Shown here in pieces: positions 42,670 through 52,116 of a stretch of 64,000 bases of DNA; within the stretch, counting starts at the first letter, position 1, and every line of letters begins with the position of its first letter. The stretch is from RH-AL1 sp965277355 (lineage in GTDB: Bacteria > Pseudomonadota > Alphaproteobacteria > Rhizobiales > Beijerinckiaceae). Made by a program: the position numbers and the translations under genes. The notes beneath the pieces are model-generated. The model was given only the letters and a program-made list of their open reading frames with translations, searched no databases and had not been told where the DNA came from. Location of the stretch: contig CBDICN010000002.1 in assembly GCA_965277355.1 (NCBI GenBank), positions 1,922,001 through 1,986,000 of the forward strand, given 5' to 3'.

Positions 42670-44164
42670 TTAATGACCGGGATTTGGCGCGAAGCGGACC
42701 GGGCCTAACATCTTGTCGACGTCGTAGCGGCGGCCGCGTCGCCGGGCGTTCCCCTCCGCCCAGTCAAGCTCTTCCTCGAGGCTCCTATAGGCGTCGTACC
42801 CGATGCATTACGTTGTACTGCCTGCTGACGATCTCAGCCTCGGGCTCGGTGCGGCCTTCCAGCGCTGCCAGCGCCGCCCGTGTGGCCTCCCGCCGCGCGA
42901 GGTCGCGTTCACGGTCGATGCGGTTGTTATCGGTGAGGTCCAGCCAACGGAGCAGCGGGCCCAGCGTCAGCCCCTGGATGACCAGGGTGCCGAGCACGAC
43001 GGAGAAGGCCGCGACGATCACCAGGTTGCGGTTGGGAAAACGGGTTGGATCGCCTTCGAAGGGCAGCGCGAGCGCGGTGGCAAGCGTGAGCAGCCCTCGC
43101 ATGCCGCTCCAGCCGACCACGAGGGCGCTCTTGTAGGATCGGCGGACCGGCGTACGCCGCTCGGGCGGCAACACCATCCGATCGACCAGCCGGGCAATAG
43201 CGTTGTAGAGGAACGTCCAAACCAGGCGCACGGTAATGACGGTGCCGAGAATGGCGAGGCTGAACCCGAGGTAAGGGCGAATGCCGCCGTCGAGCGTGTG
43301 ACCTATCTCGCGCAGCTGCAGCCCGATCAGGATGAAGGCGAAGGCGTTGAGCACGTAAGTCGCGACCTGCCAGACGGCGAGCGAGCCGCGGCGGTTTTCC
43401 GCTTTCTGTCGCGTGGGAAGGAGGCTGGCCAGCACGGCGGCGTACGTCACCGTGGTCAGCACGTTAGACACCCCGAACCGCTCGGCGATGATCCAAACTG
43501 CGAAGGTACCGACGAACTGCGTGACGACCAGGATCGCGAGTTCATCGATACGACGCGTGAGCCACAGGTAGGCGCGGGCCAGTGCCCACCCCAGGGCGAT
43601 GCTGCCGACCGAGCTCGCGAGGAGCAGCGGAAGCGTCCGGCTCGCGGTTAGGGCCGTGCCGAGCATCACGCCGATGGCCAGCCGATAGATCAGGAGCGCG
43701 CTGGCATCGTTGAGCAGCCCCTCGCCTTCGAGGATCACCATGAGGCGGCGTGGCGGCGACAGGCGTCCTAGCACGGCGGCGGCCGAGACCGGGTCCGGCG
43801 GCGCGACGATGGCGCCGAGCGCGATCGCCGCCGACCAGGGCAGGCCGGGCACGAGCCAGCGAGCTACGACCGCGACGGCGCCGACGGTCAGCGCCACGGC
43901 GACGAGCACGAGGCTCGAGATCTGGATCCAGTTCTCCCGCAGATCGCGGGGCGAGGCGTCGAAGGCCGCGTCGACGATTGCCGGCGCGACGAACAGCGTC
44001 AGGGCTAGCTCGGGGTCGAGCCGGATGCCCGGCACGTCGACGGGGGCGAGCGCCAGCCCCGCTCCGGCGAGGGCGAGCAGCGCGGGATAGGGCGCGCCCA
44101 CTTTATTGGCGAAGGCCGTCAGGACCGCGCCGCCGATCAGTAGGCTGATTAGGAGTTCGAAGAG
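42670..44164 (-). pseudogene. Na+/H+ antiporter (CPA1 type), start lost and 3' frameshift
   Basis: The frame contains membrane segments of NhaP-like antiporters: LLIGGAVLTAFANKVGAP, IVDAAFDASPRDLRENWIQI, AIALGAIVAPPDPVSAAAVL, EGEGLLNDASALLIYRLA and SALVVGWSGMRGLLTLATAL. No start codon precedes the family sequence: homology begins near 44164 and the frame upstream ends at a TGA at 44210-44212 without ATG, GTG or TTG. At the other end MHR is followed by a shift near 42800; the correct tail YDAYRSLEEELDWAEGNARR then DVDKMLGPVRFAPNPGH ends at TAA 42670-42672. Confidence 0.75.
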
Positions 44165-44341
44165 GAGCCTGGGCCGTCGAGCTGCAGCACGGCTCGTACA
44201 CCGGATCCGTCAATCGTGCATCCGAACGACCGCTCACACAGAGCTATCTCGATGCCAGAGATGGCGAAGGTTGACGCCAGGGCGACCCTCAATGCGTTCG
44301 TCTTCCTCAAGTCCTTCCGCGCTTGCCTTGCCTTCGCGCTT
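44165..44341. other. Junction between antiporter remnant and recombinase
   Basis: These 177 bases have no gene I recognise. The antiporter homology starts abruptly at its left edge, so a rearrangement breakpoint lies at about 44165. No IS end or target duplication was seen. Confidence 0.4.
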
Positions 44342-45351
44342 TCAAAGCGTCAGATTGATCCGAAACCTCTCCCGCCTTCTCTTGTAGCGCCGGGTCATCT
44401 CCGCCGAAGCGTGCCCGAGCTGGCGCTGGATATGCCCCTCATCGACTTCGGCCGACGAAGCCAACCCCGCGCGCAAAGAATGCCCGGCGAAGGCGAGCGC
44501 GCGGTCGCCCTCGGCGAGGTCGCCGCGGACACCGGCGGCGAGCGCCAGCCGCTTGACCAGGCGGGCGACGTGCTTGTCCGACAGGCGATCGGCGGTGACG
44601 CCGGCGTTGGCCTCGAGCACGCGACGGAAGACCGGGCCATGGCCGATCCGCCCGAGGCGCAGCCAGAGATCGAGAGCCGCGACGGGGCAGCTCTTGTCCG
44701 ATGATCCGCGCGCGACCTCGACGACGCGCCATCCGGTCTTGCCGCGGATCGTCAGCAGGGCGCCGTCGGGCAATACCTCGATCCAGCCACGGCCGTCCTG
44801 CGTCTGGCCGGGGGCGATGTCGAGGCCGACGATCTCGGAGCGGCGCAGGCCGCCGGCGAAGCCGACGAGCAGGATGGCGCGATCACGCAGCCCGCGCAGA
44901 TCGTTGCGGAGCAGGGCGAGCATCGCCAGGAGCTCCTCGGCGAACAGCGCCTCCTTCTGAAAGGGCGGTTTTGCATGACCGCGACGGATGCCGGCCATGA
45001 CGTCGACGATGTGGCGATCGCCGCGGTCGAGCGGCGTGCCGGCGGAGCGGTAGTGTGCCGAGAGCGCGGCGAGGCGGCGCTCGAGCGTCGACACGGCGGC
45101 CTTTGGGAGGCCTTGGCCAGCGGCGCCGGCGGCGAGATAGAGGCCGACGTTCCTCGGGTCGGGGGCTTCGGCATCGAACCCCTGGCGGCGGCACCAGCGT
45201 CCGAACAGGCGCCAGTCGGAGGCGTAGGCCCGCGCCGTGTTGGCGCTGTCGCGATTTTTGGCGTAGCCGCGCGCCGCCTCCGCGAGATTTTGCAGCGCCA
45301 CGGCAGGGCAGGGTGTTCGGCCTCCACCTCGTCTTCGGCGCCGACCACCAG

Positions 45352-45475
45352 TGTCGGAGGTCCGGGGATTGTGAGACTTTGGACCATTGGATTTCCACGA
45401 TTTCCCCGTTGGAATTTTAAGATTGATTCGAGGTTATTGAGACTGGCCTCGGAAGTGATTCGGAATTCATGAGAC
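45352..45475. repeat. Left end of the tni transposon
   Basis: Starts TGTCGGAG and contains three sites in minus orientation: ATTGTGAGAC (about 45368-45377), TTATTGAGAC (45434-45443) and GAATTCATGAGAC (45463-45475). These are likely TniA (TnsB-type) binding sites. Confidence 0.7.
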
Positions 45476-45506
45476 CAGCTTGCTGCCATGCGGCGAGGCT
45501 GTCCAG

Positions 45507-47107
45507 ATGGATCATGAACGCGCGGACGGGGACGATTGGGCGATCGCCGAGCAACGTGCCGCGATTCTCGCGTCGTTGCCGGAGCGTCCCTCGGATGCCG
45601 CGGTCCGCGACGCGATGGCGGACCTGGGGATCAGCCGGGCCACGCTGTTTCGCTGGCTGCGGCTGGTTCGCGCGGATGCCCGAACAAGCGCTCTTCTGCC
45701 GAGGCGCCGTGGTCCCTCCTCGGGGATGCAACCGCTGGCGCCTGCGGTCCTCGTTGTTGTCATGCGGCATTTTCGAGAGTTCTACGCGACGCGGCGGCGG
45801 CCGACCCTGACCCGTTTCTGGCGGGAGGTTGCCGCCGACTGCAGGCGGGAGACTTTACCTGTCCCGTCGATCCGTCGGCTTCGCCGCTGGATCGCCAGCC
45901 ACGATCAGGCCGAGCTGCTGCGCCAGAGGAAGGCAAAGGCAAGTCAGAGCCGGTTTTCCTAGCGACACCCGGCAAGCTCGAGGCCGCCGTGCCGCTCGGC
46001 ATCGTCCAGATCGATCACACCAAGGCGGACGTCACGGTGGTCGACCCGGTGAGCCGGCTCCCGCTCGGCCGGCCGACGTTGACTCTGGCGATCGATGTCG
46101 CGACGCGCATGGCGATGGGGTTCTATCTGTCACTGGACCCGCCTTCGGTGCTGTCGGTGGCACTGTGCCTGACCCACGCGGTCATCGACAAGACGGCCTG
46201 GCTTGCCGCGCGCGGGATCGCGTCGGAGTGGCCGGCGCGTGGGATCCCGACCACCATCCACGTCGACAACGGCGCCGAATTTCACGCGCTCGCCTTCGAG
46301 CGGGCCTGCGCCGAGCATCGGATCGCCTTGACGTATCGGCCGCCCGGTACGCCGCGGTTCGGTGGCCATATCGAGCGGCTGATCGGAACGATGATGGGAG
46401 CCTTGCATCTCATCCCAGGCTCGCATTTTTCCAACATTCGGGCGCGCGGCGACCTCGATCCGGCGGCAAACGCGATCATGACGTTGCGGGAGTTGGAGAC
46501 CTATCTCGCTCTCGAGATTGTCGGCGCCTATCATTCCCGGATCCACAAGGCGCTCGAGATGCCGCCCGTCGCCGCGTGGCGCGCGCGCATCGGCGACGTC
46601 GCGGTGCGGATGCCGGTCGATCCGCGCCGGTTCCTGATCGACTTCTTGCCGGCCGAGCATCGTGTCCTGCGGCGCGACGGGCTGCATCTCTTTCACATCC
46701 GCTACTGGTCGGACGAGCTGCGCTGGATGATGGGCCGCGGCCACGACAAGCTGACGATCAAATACGACCCGCGCGACCTTTCCCTCGTCTTCGTGCGGGC
46801 AGGGGAGGGGTATTTGGAGGCGCGACCGGCCGATCTGACGCGACCGTCGATCGCGCTGTGGGAACACCGCGCGGCGCTGCGCGCGCTGCGGGTCTCTGGG
46901 CGCAAGGCCGTCGACGAGGAGCTCATCTTCGCCACCATTCTCGCCCAGCGCGCCCTGGTCGACGAGGCGGCCCGGACGACCCTGGCGACGCGACGGGACG
47001 CGGCGCGCCGGCCGCATCCGCCAAAAATGATCGACGTCACGCCCGAAGAGCCGTCGAAGGTGCCGCTGGTGCTGCCGTATTTCGAGGTGGAGGAATGGTA
47101 TGACTGA
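45507..47107 (+). pseudogene. tniA: TniA/TnsB-like DDE transposase with a frameshift
   Basis: The first 152 residues give the DNA-binding domains (DAMADLGISRATLFRWLRLV, ADARTSALLPRRRGPSSG). A TAG would end it at 45960-45962, but one base back the catalytic domain continues: VQIDHTKADVTVVD, TIHVDNGAEFHAL and GGHIERLIGTMMGALHLIPG, with D, D and E at the D(35)E spacing. The break is at a TTTT run (CGGTTTTCC), so either a base is lost or a -1 slip occurs. tniB overlaps by 8 bases. Confidence 0.85.
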
Positions 47108-47969
47108 GGAGTTCGAGCATCTGTTTCCCGCGATCCGGCCGGTGGCGGCCTTGAACCCGGCCGAGCGCATCCGCCGGATCCGCGCCGACCGCTGGATCAG
47201 TTATCCCCGCGCGCAACAGGCGCTGGCCAAGCTCGAGGACCTGATCGTCTTTCCGCAGTGCGCCCGCATGCCCAACCTTCTCATCGTCGGCGCCAGCGGC
47301 ATGGGCAAGACGATGATCGTGGAAAAATTCGCCCGCGATCACCCCGGGCATTTCGATGCCGTCAGCGGGATCGAGCGCATGCCGGTCGTCGTCGTCCAGA
47401 TGGTCTCGGGACCCGACGAGGCGCGGTTCTACAAGCGGCTTCTGACGGCGATCGGCGCGCCGGAACCGCCGCGGGCGACGCTCGGCATGCTCGAGAACCT
47501 GGTCTTGCGTCTGCTCGGCGAGGTCCGGCCCGGCGTCCTCGTCATCGACGAGGTCCACAGCCTGCAGGCCGGCACGGTGCGCGAGCAGGCGCGGTTCCTG
47601 AATTTGCTCCGCTTCCTCGGCAACGAGCTGCGCGTCCCGCTCGTGTGCGTCGGCACCCAGCAGGCGCGCAACGCGTTGCGGACCGATGATCAGCTGGTAC
47701 GCCGCTTCGAGGCGTTCGCGATCCCACCATGGCGGCACGACGAGGATTTTGAAGGGCTGATCGGCAGCCTGGTGCGCACGCTTCCGCTGCGCCGGCCGAC
47801 CGAGTTCGGCGAGCGGTCGCTCAAGCGCATCCTCGAGGTGACGGGCGGCATCACCGCGAGCATTTTTACGCTGATGGCGAAGCTCGCCATCGCGGCGATC
47901 GAGACCGGCGAGGAATGCATGGCCGAGGACGCCAAGATCGCGTTGCCGCTGCTCGGCGAGCCGGTTTGA
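47100..47969 (+). CDS. tniB: TniB/TnsC-like AAA+ ATPase
   Basis: TniB proteins form ATP-dependent filaments on DNA and link target choice to the TniA transposase. The 289 residues have Walker A VGASGMGKTMIVEKF near 64, Walker B VLVIDEVHSL near 145, and a sensor region VCVGTQQARNALRTDDQLVR. It appears complete. It overlaps tniA and tniQ by a few bases, so the three form one operon. Confidence 0.9.
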   Translation: MTEEFEHLFPAIRPVAALNPAERIRRIRADRWISYPRAQQALAKLEDLIVFPQCARMPNLLIVGASGMGKTMIVEKFARDHPGHFDAVSGIERMPVVVVQMVSGPDEARFYKRLLTAIGAPEPPRATLGMLENLVLRLLGEVRPGVLVIDEVHSLQAGTVREQARFLNLLRFLGNELRVPLVCVGTQQARNALRTDDQLVRRFEAFAIPPWRHDEDFEGLIGSLVRTLPLRRPTEFGERSLKRILEVTGGITASIFTLMAKLAIAAIETGEECMAEDAKIALPLLGEPV

Positions 47970-48949
47970 GCGTCGGCTCCATGCTTTTGCCGGTCGTGCC
48001 GCCGCCCGCGCCCGATGAACGGCTGTCGTCCTGGCTTGCGCGCCTGGCCCGTTTCTATGAGACGCCAGTGCCCGCCTAGTTGGAAGCGTGCGGGCTCGCC
48101 GGCAAGAACCCGTCGACACTCGAAGCCGGCTTTGGGGCAGGGGAGAGCGCCTTGCTCGTCGCGTCGACGCGGGTCAACGCGGCCGTGCTCGACGCGATGA
48201 CGTTCGCGGAGATCGCGCCGCTCGCGCGCGGCATGATCGCGACGCGGACCCGGTTTCTTTGTCCTGCCTGCGCCGCGATCCCGGCGGTCGGCCGGAAGGA
48301 GGGGGCGTTGCCCTGGACGTTCTGGTGTTCCGTGCATCGGGTCCGGCTGCGGGCGGCGGACGGACGGGGATTGGAGGCCTTGCTGCCTGGCGTTGCCCTC
48401 GACCGGCTCGATCCTCTGGCCCGACGCGGTGCGGCCCGGCTGGCGGCCTGGGCCGAAGGTAGGGAGTCGGAGCGGCCGACGATCCCCGATCTTCTCGCGT
48501 TGCTGACGTGTCGGCATCGCCGGCCGTCGCCGCCGGCGCTTCACGAGCAACCGCGGCTTTCGCTCGGCGCCCGGCGCGACAATCACACGTTTCTCTGCCG
48601 CCCGATCGTCCGCCAGGCGCTGCTCGTCGTCGTTCCGGAATACGATCGCGCCGCGCCGGTGCTCGCCAAGCCGGTCCGGCCAGGCCTGCATGCCCTCGCG
48701 TGCGGATCGCTGCTCCAAAATTACGCCCTGGCGATCGGTATCGCGCGGCTGTCCGAAGATCCGGCGGCGCAGGCTGCCGCCGTTCTCGCGGCGGCCGACG
48801 AGGAGGGCGAAGCCCGGGTGCTTCGGGTCTTGCGGTCGTGGCCGTCGGCAATGCGGCGAGGCATCGATCTGCGGCTGGAGCGCCTTCGCGCGAAATCGGC
48901 GGTGCGGATGGGTTCGAGCGCGCCGCGCCGCGGCTGGATTGCGGCGTAG
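47966..48949 (+). pseudogene. tniQ: TniQ-like target-selection protein with an in-frame amber codon
   Basis: From TTG 47966 (or ATG 47981) the frame reads MLLPVVPPPAPDERLSSWLA, the usual TniQ N-terminus, then a TAG at 48077-48079, then LEACGLAGKNPSTLEAG. The zinc-type motif FLCPACAAIP with WCSVHRVRL of TniQ is present. A restart at the TTG 48080 would lack the conserved N-terminal part. TniQ connects a targeting factor to TniB. The amber codon probably kills it unless read through. Confidence 0.8.
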
Positions 48950-49080
48950 TCTCATAAATTCCGATCGAGTCTCACAAATTATGGTTCAGCCAGTCTCACG
49001 AATTATGAATCTGAATCTCACAATCGCGTGCCGATTTTCCCCGTGATCCCTCGGGTCTCATGAACTCCGGCTCTCCGACA
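48949..49080. repeat. Right end of the tni transposon
   Basis: Five sites in plus orientation: GTCTCATAAATTC (from 48949), GTCTCACAAATTATGG (48969), GTCTCACGAATTATGAA (48993), ATCTCACAATCG (about 49015) and GTCTCATGAACTCCGG (about 49055), then CTCTCCGACA at the terminus. The first overlaps the tniQ stop. More sites at this end than at the other is usual for the group. Confidence 0.75.
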
Positions 49081-49180
49081 GGCGCCTCGCGGGTCGCGTC
49101 GGAAAAACCCGACAGCTGCTGAGCGTTTTGCTTGGGGGTTTGCGGCGGCGATTCGGTCATGCTGGAGGGTAGCAGAAGTA

Positions 49181-49207
49181 TGTCCGATAATGGAAACTTA
49201 TCGGACA
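49181..49207. repeat. 27 bp inverted repeat, likely recombinase crossover site
   Basis: TGTCCGATAA (49181-49190) and TTATCGGACA (49198-49207) are perfect 10 bp arms around a 7 bp centre TGGAAAC. It lies between the true start of the divergent tyrosine recombinase (49160) and the DUF1403 gene (49284). Arms of this size with a 6-8 bp centre are the form of tyrosine-recombinase core sites. It could also be an operator. Confidence 0.6.
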
Positions 49208-49283
49208 CGAAATAAGACCGACAGCCGCGGCGCTTCCGTCCCGCCTGGATGACGCAAGCGCCGCCGCACGCTACGCTGACGCG

Positions 49284-50300
49284 ATGATTCGCGACGCCTT
49301 CGACGACCTCCTCGACACTCTCGCGCCTGCGCCGGCGGTGGTCCGGCCGCGCCGCCCGCGCCAGGGCTTGCTCCCGCCCAAGACGTTGATCGGCCGGGAC
49401 GATCCACTCGCCCGGCCGTTGCCACGGTGGACCTTGTGCCCGGACAAGGCGGCGGCGGACGACGCCGCGTTCGCCGCCGGCGCCGCGCTGTTCGCCCTCG
49501 ACCAGATCGTCCGCAACGACCCGGCCTGGCTCGGCGCCTTGCGCATGCGCCAGGCCCTCGCCGCGGCGGCGGCATCGGCCCGCCTGCTGCGCCGGCGCGA
49601 GGATGAGGCGGAGCTGCGCGACGCCCACCACCTGCCGAGCGACGATCCCGGCCCCGCCGGCCGGCTTCACCGCGCCTGGCGTACCCTCGCGGCGCGCGCG
49701 ACCCGCCTCGATGGTGCCGCGCTCGACCGGCTCGTCGAGGGCTTGGAGCTGGAGCCGATCCCGACGGACCTGCTCGAGCGAATCGGAGCGGCCGGGAAGG
49801 GAAACCCGGTCGCGGCCGCCGCCGCGACCGCTCATGCGGTCGCGGAAATGGTGCCGGGCCGGGAAGGGGAGGGGCTCGGCCTGATGCTGGCGGACGTGGT
49901 GCTCGCCGGCCGGCTCGGCTGGGCCGTGCCGGTGCCGCTGCTGGCGACGGCCATCACCTGCCTCAAGACAGGCCCGGACGGCCGCCGCTCCCGCCCCGGC
50001 GATCCCGGCTGGGCGGCCGCCTGCACCCTCGCCTACGCCCGCGCCGCCGCTGCGGCCCATGGGCGGGCGCTGGACGTCGCGCGCCGCGCCGAGCGGCTGC
50101 TCGCCGTCGCCGGCAAGGTCAGGACCCGGGGCGGCGACGCCGGCGTGCTGGCCCTCCTCGGCGATGACGCGGTTGCCGCCACGGCGCTCAAATCCCTCGG
50201 CTCCGAGCGCGCGGCGCGACGCTTCCTGCAGCGCCTGGTCGAACTCGGCGCGGTCCGCGAGCTCACCGGCCGCGCCACCTTCCGGCTCTACGGCCTGTGA
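49284..50300 (+). CDS. DUF1403 family protein
   Basis: The 338-residue, mostly alpha-helical and alanine-rich protein begins IRDAFDDLLDTLAPAPAVVR, contains DDAAFAAGAALFALDQIVRN and the repeat-like helices RHLPSDDP-type region HHLPSDDPGPAGRLHRAWRT, and ends VELGAVRELTGRATFRLYGL, as I recall for DUF1403. The last 60 residues look like a winged helix. It is coupled to the ScpB-like gene by GTGA overlap. DUF1403 plus ScpB occur together next to recombinases on rhizobial mobile DNA. Function unknown. Confidence 0.75.
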   Translation: MIRDAFDDLLDTLAPAPAVVRPRRPRQGLLPPKTLIGRDDPLARPLPRWTLCPDKAAADDAAFAAGAALFALDQIVRNDPAWLGALRMRQALAAAAASARLLRRREDEAELRDAHHLPSDDPGPAGRLHRAWRTLAARATRLDGAALDRLVEGLELEPIPTDLLERIGAAGKGNPVAAAAATAHAVAEMVPGREGEGLGLMLADVVLAGRLGWAVPVPLLATAITCLKTGPDGRRSRPGDPGWAAACTLAYARAAAAAHGRALDVARRAERLLAVAGKVRTRGGDAGVLALLGDDAVAATALKSLGSERAARRFLQRLVELGAVRELTGRATFRLYGL

Positions 50301-50974
50301 CGCGGGCGAGAGCGGACCCGCTGTTCGATCGCGAGCTGGCGGAGCTGCCACCGGAAATCCGCTGGCGCGAATGGATGGGGCGGGTCGAAGCGCTGATCTT
50401 CGCATCGCCGGACCCGGTGCCGCGGGAAAAACTCGCGGCGCTGGTCGGCCCGAACTGCCGCCTCGACGAGCTCATCGCCGACATCCAGGACGAGCTCCGC
50501 GCGCGGCCCTACGAGCTCGCCTTCGTCGCCGGCGGCTGGCAGCACCGAACGCGGCCGCGTTACGCGGACGCGATCCGCGACGTTTTTCGCGGCGCAAGCA
50601 GGACGGGGATGCCGGACCTCAGCCGCTCGGAAAATCTGATCGTCACCGCGATCGCCTACCTGCAGCCGGTGACCCGGCTCGAGCTGTCGCGGCTCGTCGG
50701 CAAGGAGGTCAGCCGCGACCTCGTCGCAAGATTGAAGCGCCTGGGTCTCGTCGCCGCGGGTCCGCGGGTGCCGGCGCCCGGCGCGCCGCTGACCTACGTC
50801 ACCACGGGGAAGTTCCTATCGGTGTTTGGGCTGGGGTCGCTCCGCGACCTGCCCGACCTCGAGCAGATCGAGAATGCGGATTTCTTTCCTCGCGCCTCGG
50901 CCAGCGAGCGCGTCGCTGATGAATTTGACGACATGCTCGGATTGGAGAACCCCGCCGCGCCGTTCGCCGAGTAG
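50297..50974 (+). CDS. ScpB-like segregation/condensation protein (element-encoded)
   Basis: ScpB normally joins ScpA on the SMC complex. The 225-residue protein starts at a GTG overlapping the DUF1403 stop. The winged-helix pair is visible: RVEALIFASPDPVPREKLAA and LIADIQDELRARPYELAFVA, then TAIAYLQPVTRLELSRLVGK and RLKRLGLVAAGPRVPAPGAP with the usual YVTTGKFLSVFGLGSLRDLP. There is no scpA or smc here, so it is not the housekeeping copy. Confidence 0.82.
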   Translation: MTRARADPLFDRELAELPPEIRWREWMGRVEALIFASPDPVPREKLAALVGPNCRLDELIADIQDELRARPYELAFVAGGWQHRTRPRYADAIRDVFRGASRTGMPDLSRSENLIVTAIAYLQPVTRLELSRLVGKEVSRDLVARLKRLGLVAAGPRVPAPGAPLTYVTTGKFLSVFGLGSLRDLPDLEQIENADFFPRASASERVADEFDDMLGLENPAAPFAE

Positions 50975-51033
50975 CGGGTGGCCAGAGGACCGCAAAACCG
51001 CGAACGCGAGGATCTCCGCGGACGCTAGACTAG

Positions 51034-52052
51034 GTGTTTGGTCCCGGAGAGTCGTGACGCTAAGCTGAGCCGAGAGGCTGAGGAGGCGTTATGGCATGCA
51101 TTCTTCGTGGGAGCGCCCGAACAACGCCGCGAGTTCGAGCCGAACTCCAAGCGTCGAAAGAGAAGACGAGCGTCCTTGCCAAGCTTTACGGGCTGAGCCG
51201 GACGACCGTTGCCAAGTGGCGCTCGCGCTCCGGGACAGCGGACGCGCCGATGGGACCGCGTGACCCTCGAAGCACGGTGCTGACGCCGGTCGAGGAGGCG
51301 ATGATTGTCGCGTTCCGCCAGCGGACGTTGCTGCCGCTCGACGATGTCATGGGGTGTCTGCGCGACGCGATCCCGAAGCTGACACGATCGAGCCTGCATC
51401 GCTGTCTCGCACGGCACGGCATCTCGCGGCTGCCGGAGAGCGAGACGAAGACGAAGCGCGGTCGGTTCGCCGAGACGACGATCGGCTACGTCCACATCGA
51501 CAGTTGCGAGCTGCGCCACGCGGACGGCAAGATCCACATGTTCCTCGCCATCGACCGCGTCTCGAAATTCACCTTCGTCGAGTTCTACGACAAGGCTGGA
51601 AATATTAATGGTGCGGAGTTCCTATCTAATACTGTAAAAACGTTCTCGTATAAAATACATACCGTGCTGACCGACAATGGAACGGCCTTCGCCGATCTGC
51701 CAAAAAACCGTGGCGGCGCGACAGCTCGCTACCTCGGTAGACACATCTTTGACCGCGTCTGCGCCGAGAACGGCATCACCCACAAATTGACCAAGCCCTA
51801 CCATCCCTGGACCAATGGCCAAGCGGAGAGGATGAATCGAACGATCAAGGACGCCACCTTGAAGCTCTTCCACTATCCCAACCTCGAGAGCCTCAAGGCC
51901 CACGTCACCGCCTTCGTAGCGGCCTACAACTTCGCCAAGCACCTGAAGGCCCTCCGATGGAAAACACCCTTCGAAGCCATCGCTCATGCCTGGACAACAG
52001 ACCCGTCAATCTTCAAGATCAATCCGCGTCACCTCATTCTGGGACCAAACAG
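51034..52052 (+). mobile_element. IS481-family element
   Basis: The 1,019 bp element has ends GTGTTTGGTCCC (left) and CTGTTTGGTCCC (right, read inward) and is flanked by CTAG at 51030-51033 and 52053-52056, the target duplication. It lies between the ScpB-like gene and the oldest end of the CRISPR array. Confidence 0.9.
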
Positions 52053-52056
52053 CTAG
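51091..52056 (+). CDS. IS481-family transposase
   Basis: The 321-residue transposase has an N-terminal helix-turn-helix (SKEKTSVLAKLYGLSRTTVA) and an rve-type catalytic core: IGYVHIDSCEL, TVLTDNGTAFADL and HPWTNGQAERMNRTIKDATL supply D, D and E. A GGAGGC ribosome site precedes ATG 51091. It is intact. Its stop TAG at 52054-52056 lies in the duplicated target CTAG, outside the element proper. Confidence 0.92.
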   Translation: MACILRGSARTTPRVRAELQASKEKTSVLAKLYGLSRTTVAKWRSRSGTADAPMGPRDPRSTVLTPVEEAMIVAFRQRTLLPLDDVMGCLRDAIPKLTRSSLHRCLARHGISRLPESETKTKRGRFAETTIGYVHIDSCELRHADGKIHMFLAIDRVSKFTFVEFYDKAGNINGAEFLSNTVKTFSYKIHTVLTDNGTAFADLPKNRGGATARYLGRHIFDRVCAENGITHKLTKPYHPWTNGQAERMNRTIKDATLKLFHYPNLESLKAHVTAFVAAYNFAKHLKALRWKTPFEAIAHAWTTDPSIFKINPRHLILGPNS

Positions 52057-52116
52057 GTCCAGCGGCTTTCGCGGCTCGAGCGCACCGGCGCCTCTACCGC
52101 TACTCGCGAAGGGCAA

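Larger units (their letters stand above)
45352..49080 (+). mobile_element. Tn7-like (Tn5053/Tn402 type) transposon with tniA, tniB, tniQ
   Basis: Both ends can be read: TGTCGGAGGTCCGGGGATTG at the left and, read inward from the right, TGTCGGAGAGCCGGAGTTCA. Several GTCTCA(C/T)(A/G)AATT-like sites follow in inverted orientation at both ends. The element is 3,729 bp, carries only the three transposition genes and no cargo or resolvase. Flanking 5 bp are ACCAG and GGCGC, so no target duplication is seen. It splits a tyrosine recombinase gene. tniA has a frameshift and tniQ an amber codon. Confidence 0.85.
44342..49160 (-). pseudogene. Tyrosine recombinase gene split by the tniABQ transposon
   Basis: The C-terminal part (44342-45351) holds the whole catalytic domain: FAGGLRRSEIVGLDI with the first arginine, HSLRAGLASSA with HxxR, LGHASAEMT and the tyrosine in RRYKRRRER. 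The N-terminal start lies beyond the transposon, at ATG 49160 (TESPPQTPKQNAQQLSGFSD). Joining the two gives one frame entering LVVGAEDEVEAEHPALP; a single base is then missing near 45314 before VALQNLAEAARGYAKN. A shortened protein could start at GTG 45301. The family is the plasmid/element integrases found with DUF1403 and ScpB. Confidence 0.7.

Noticed and set aside
45302..45489. An alternative N-terminus of the recombinase starting MVQSLTIPGPPT at 45387
   Set aside because: That segment is the end of the tni transposon (TGTCGGAG and a GTCTCACAAT site); the true start lies at 49160.
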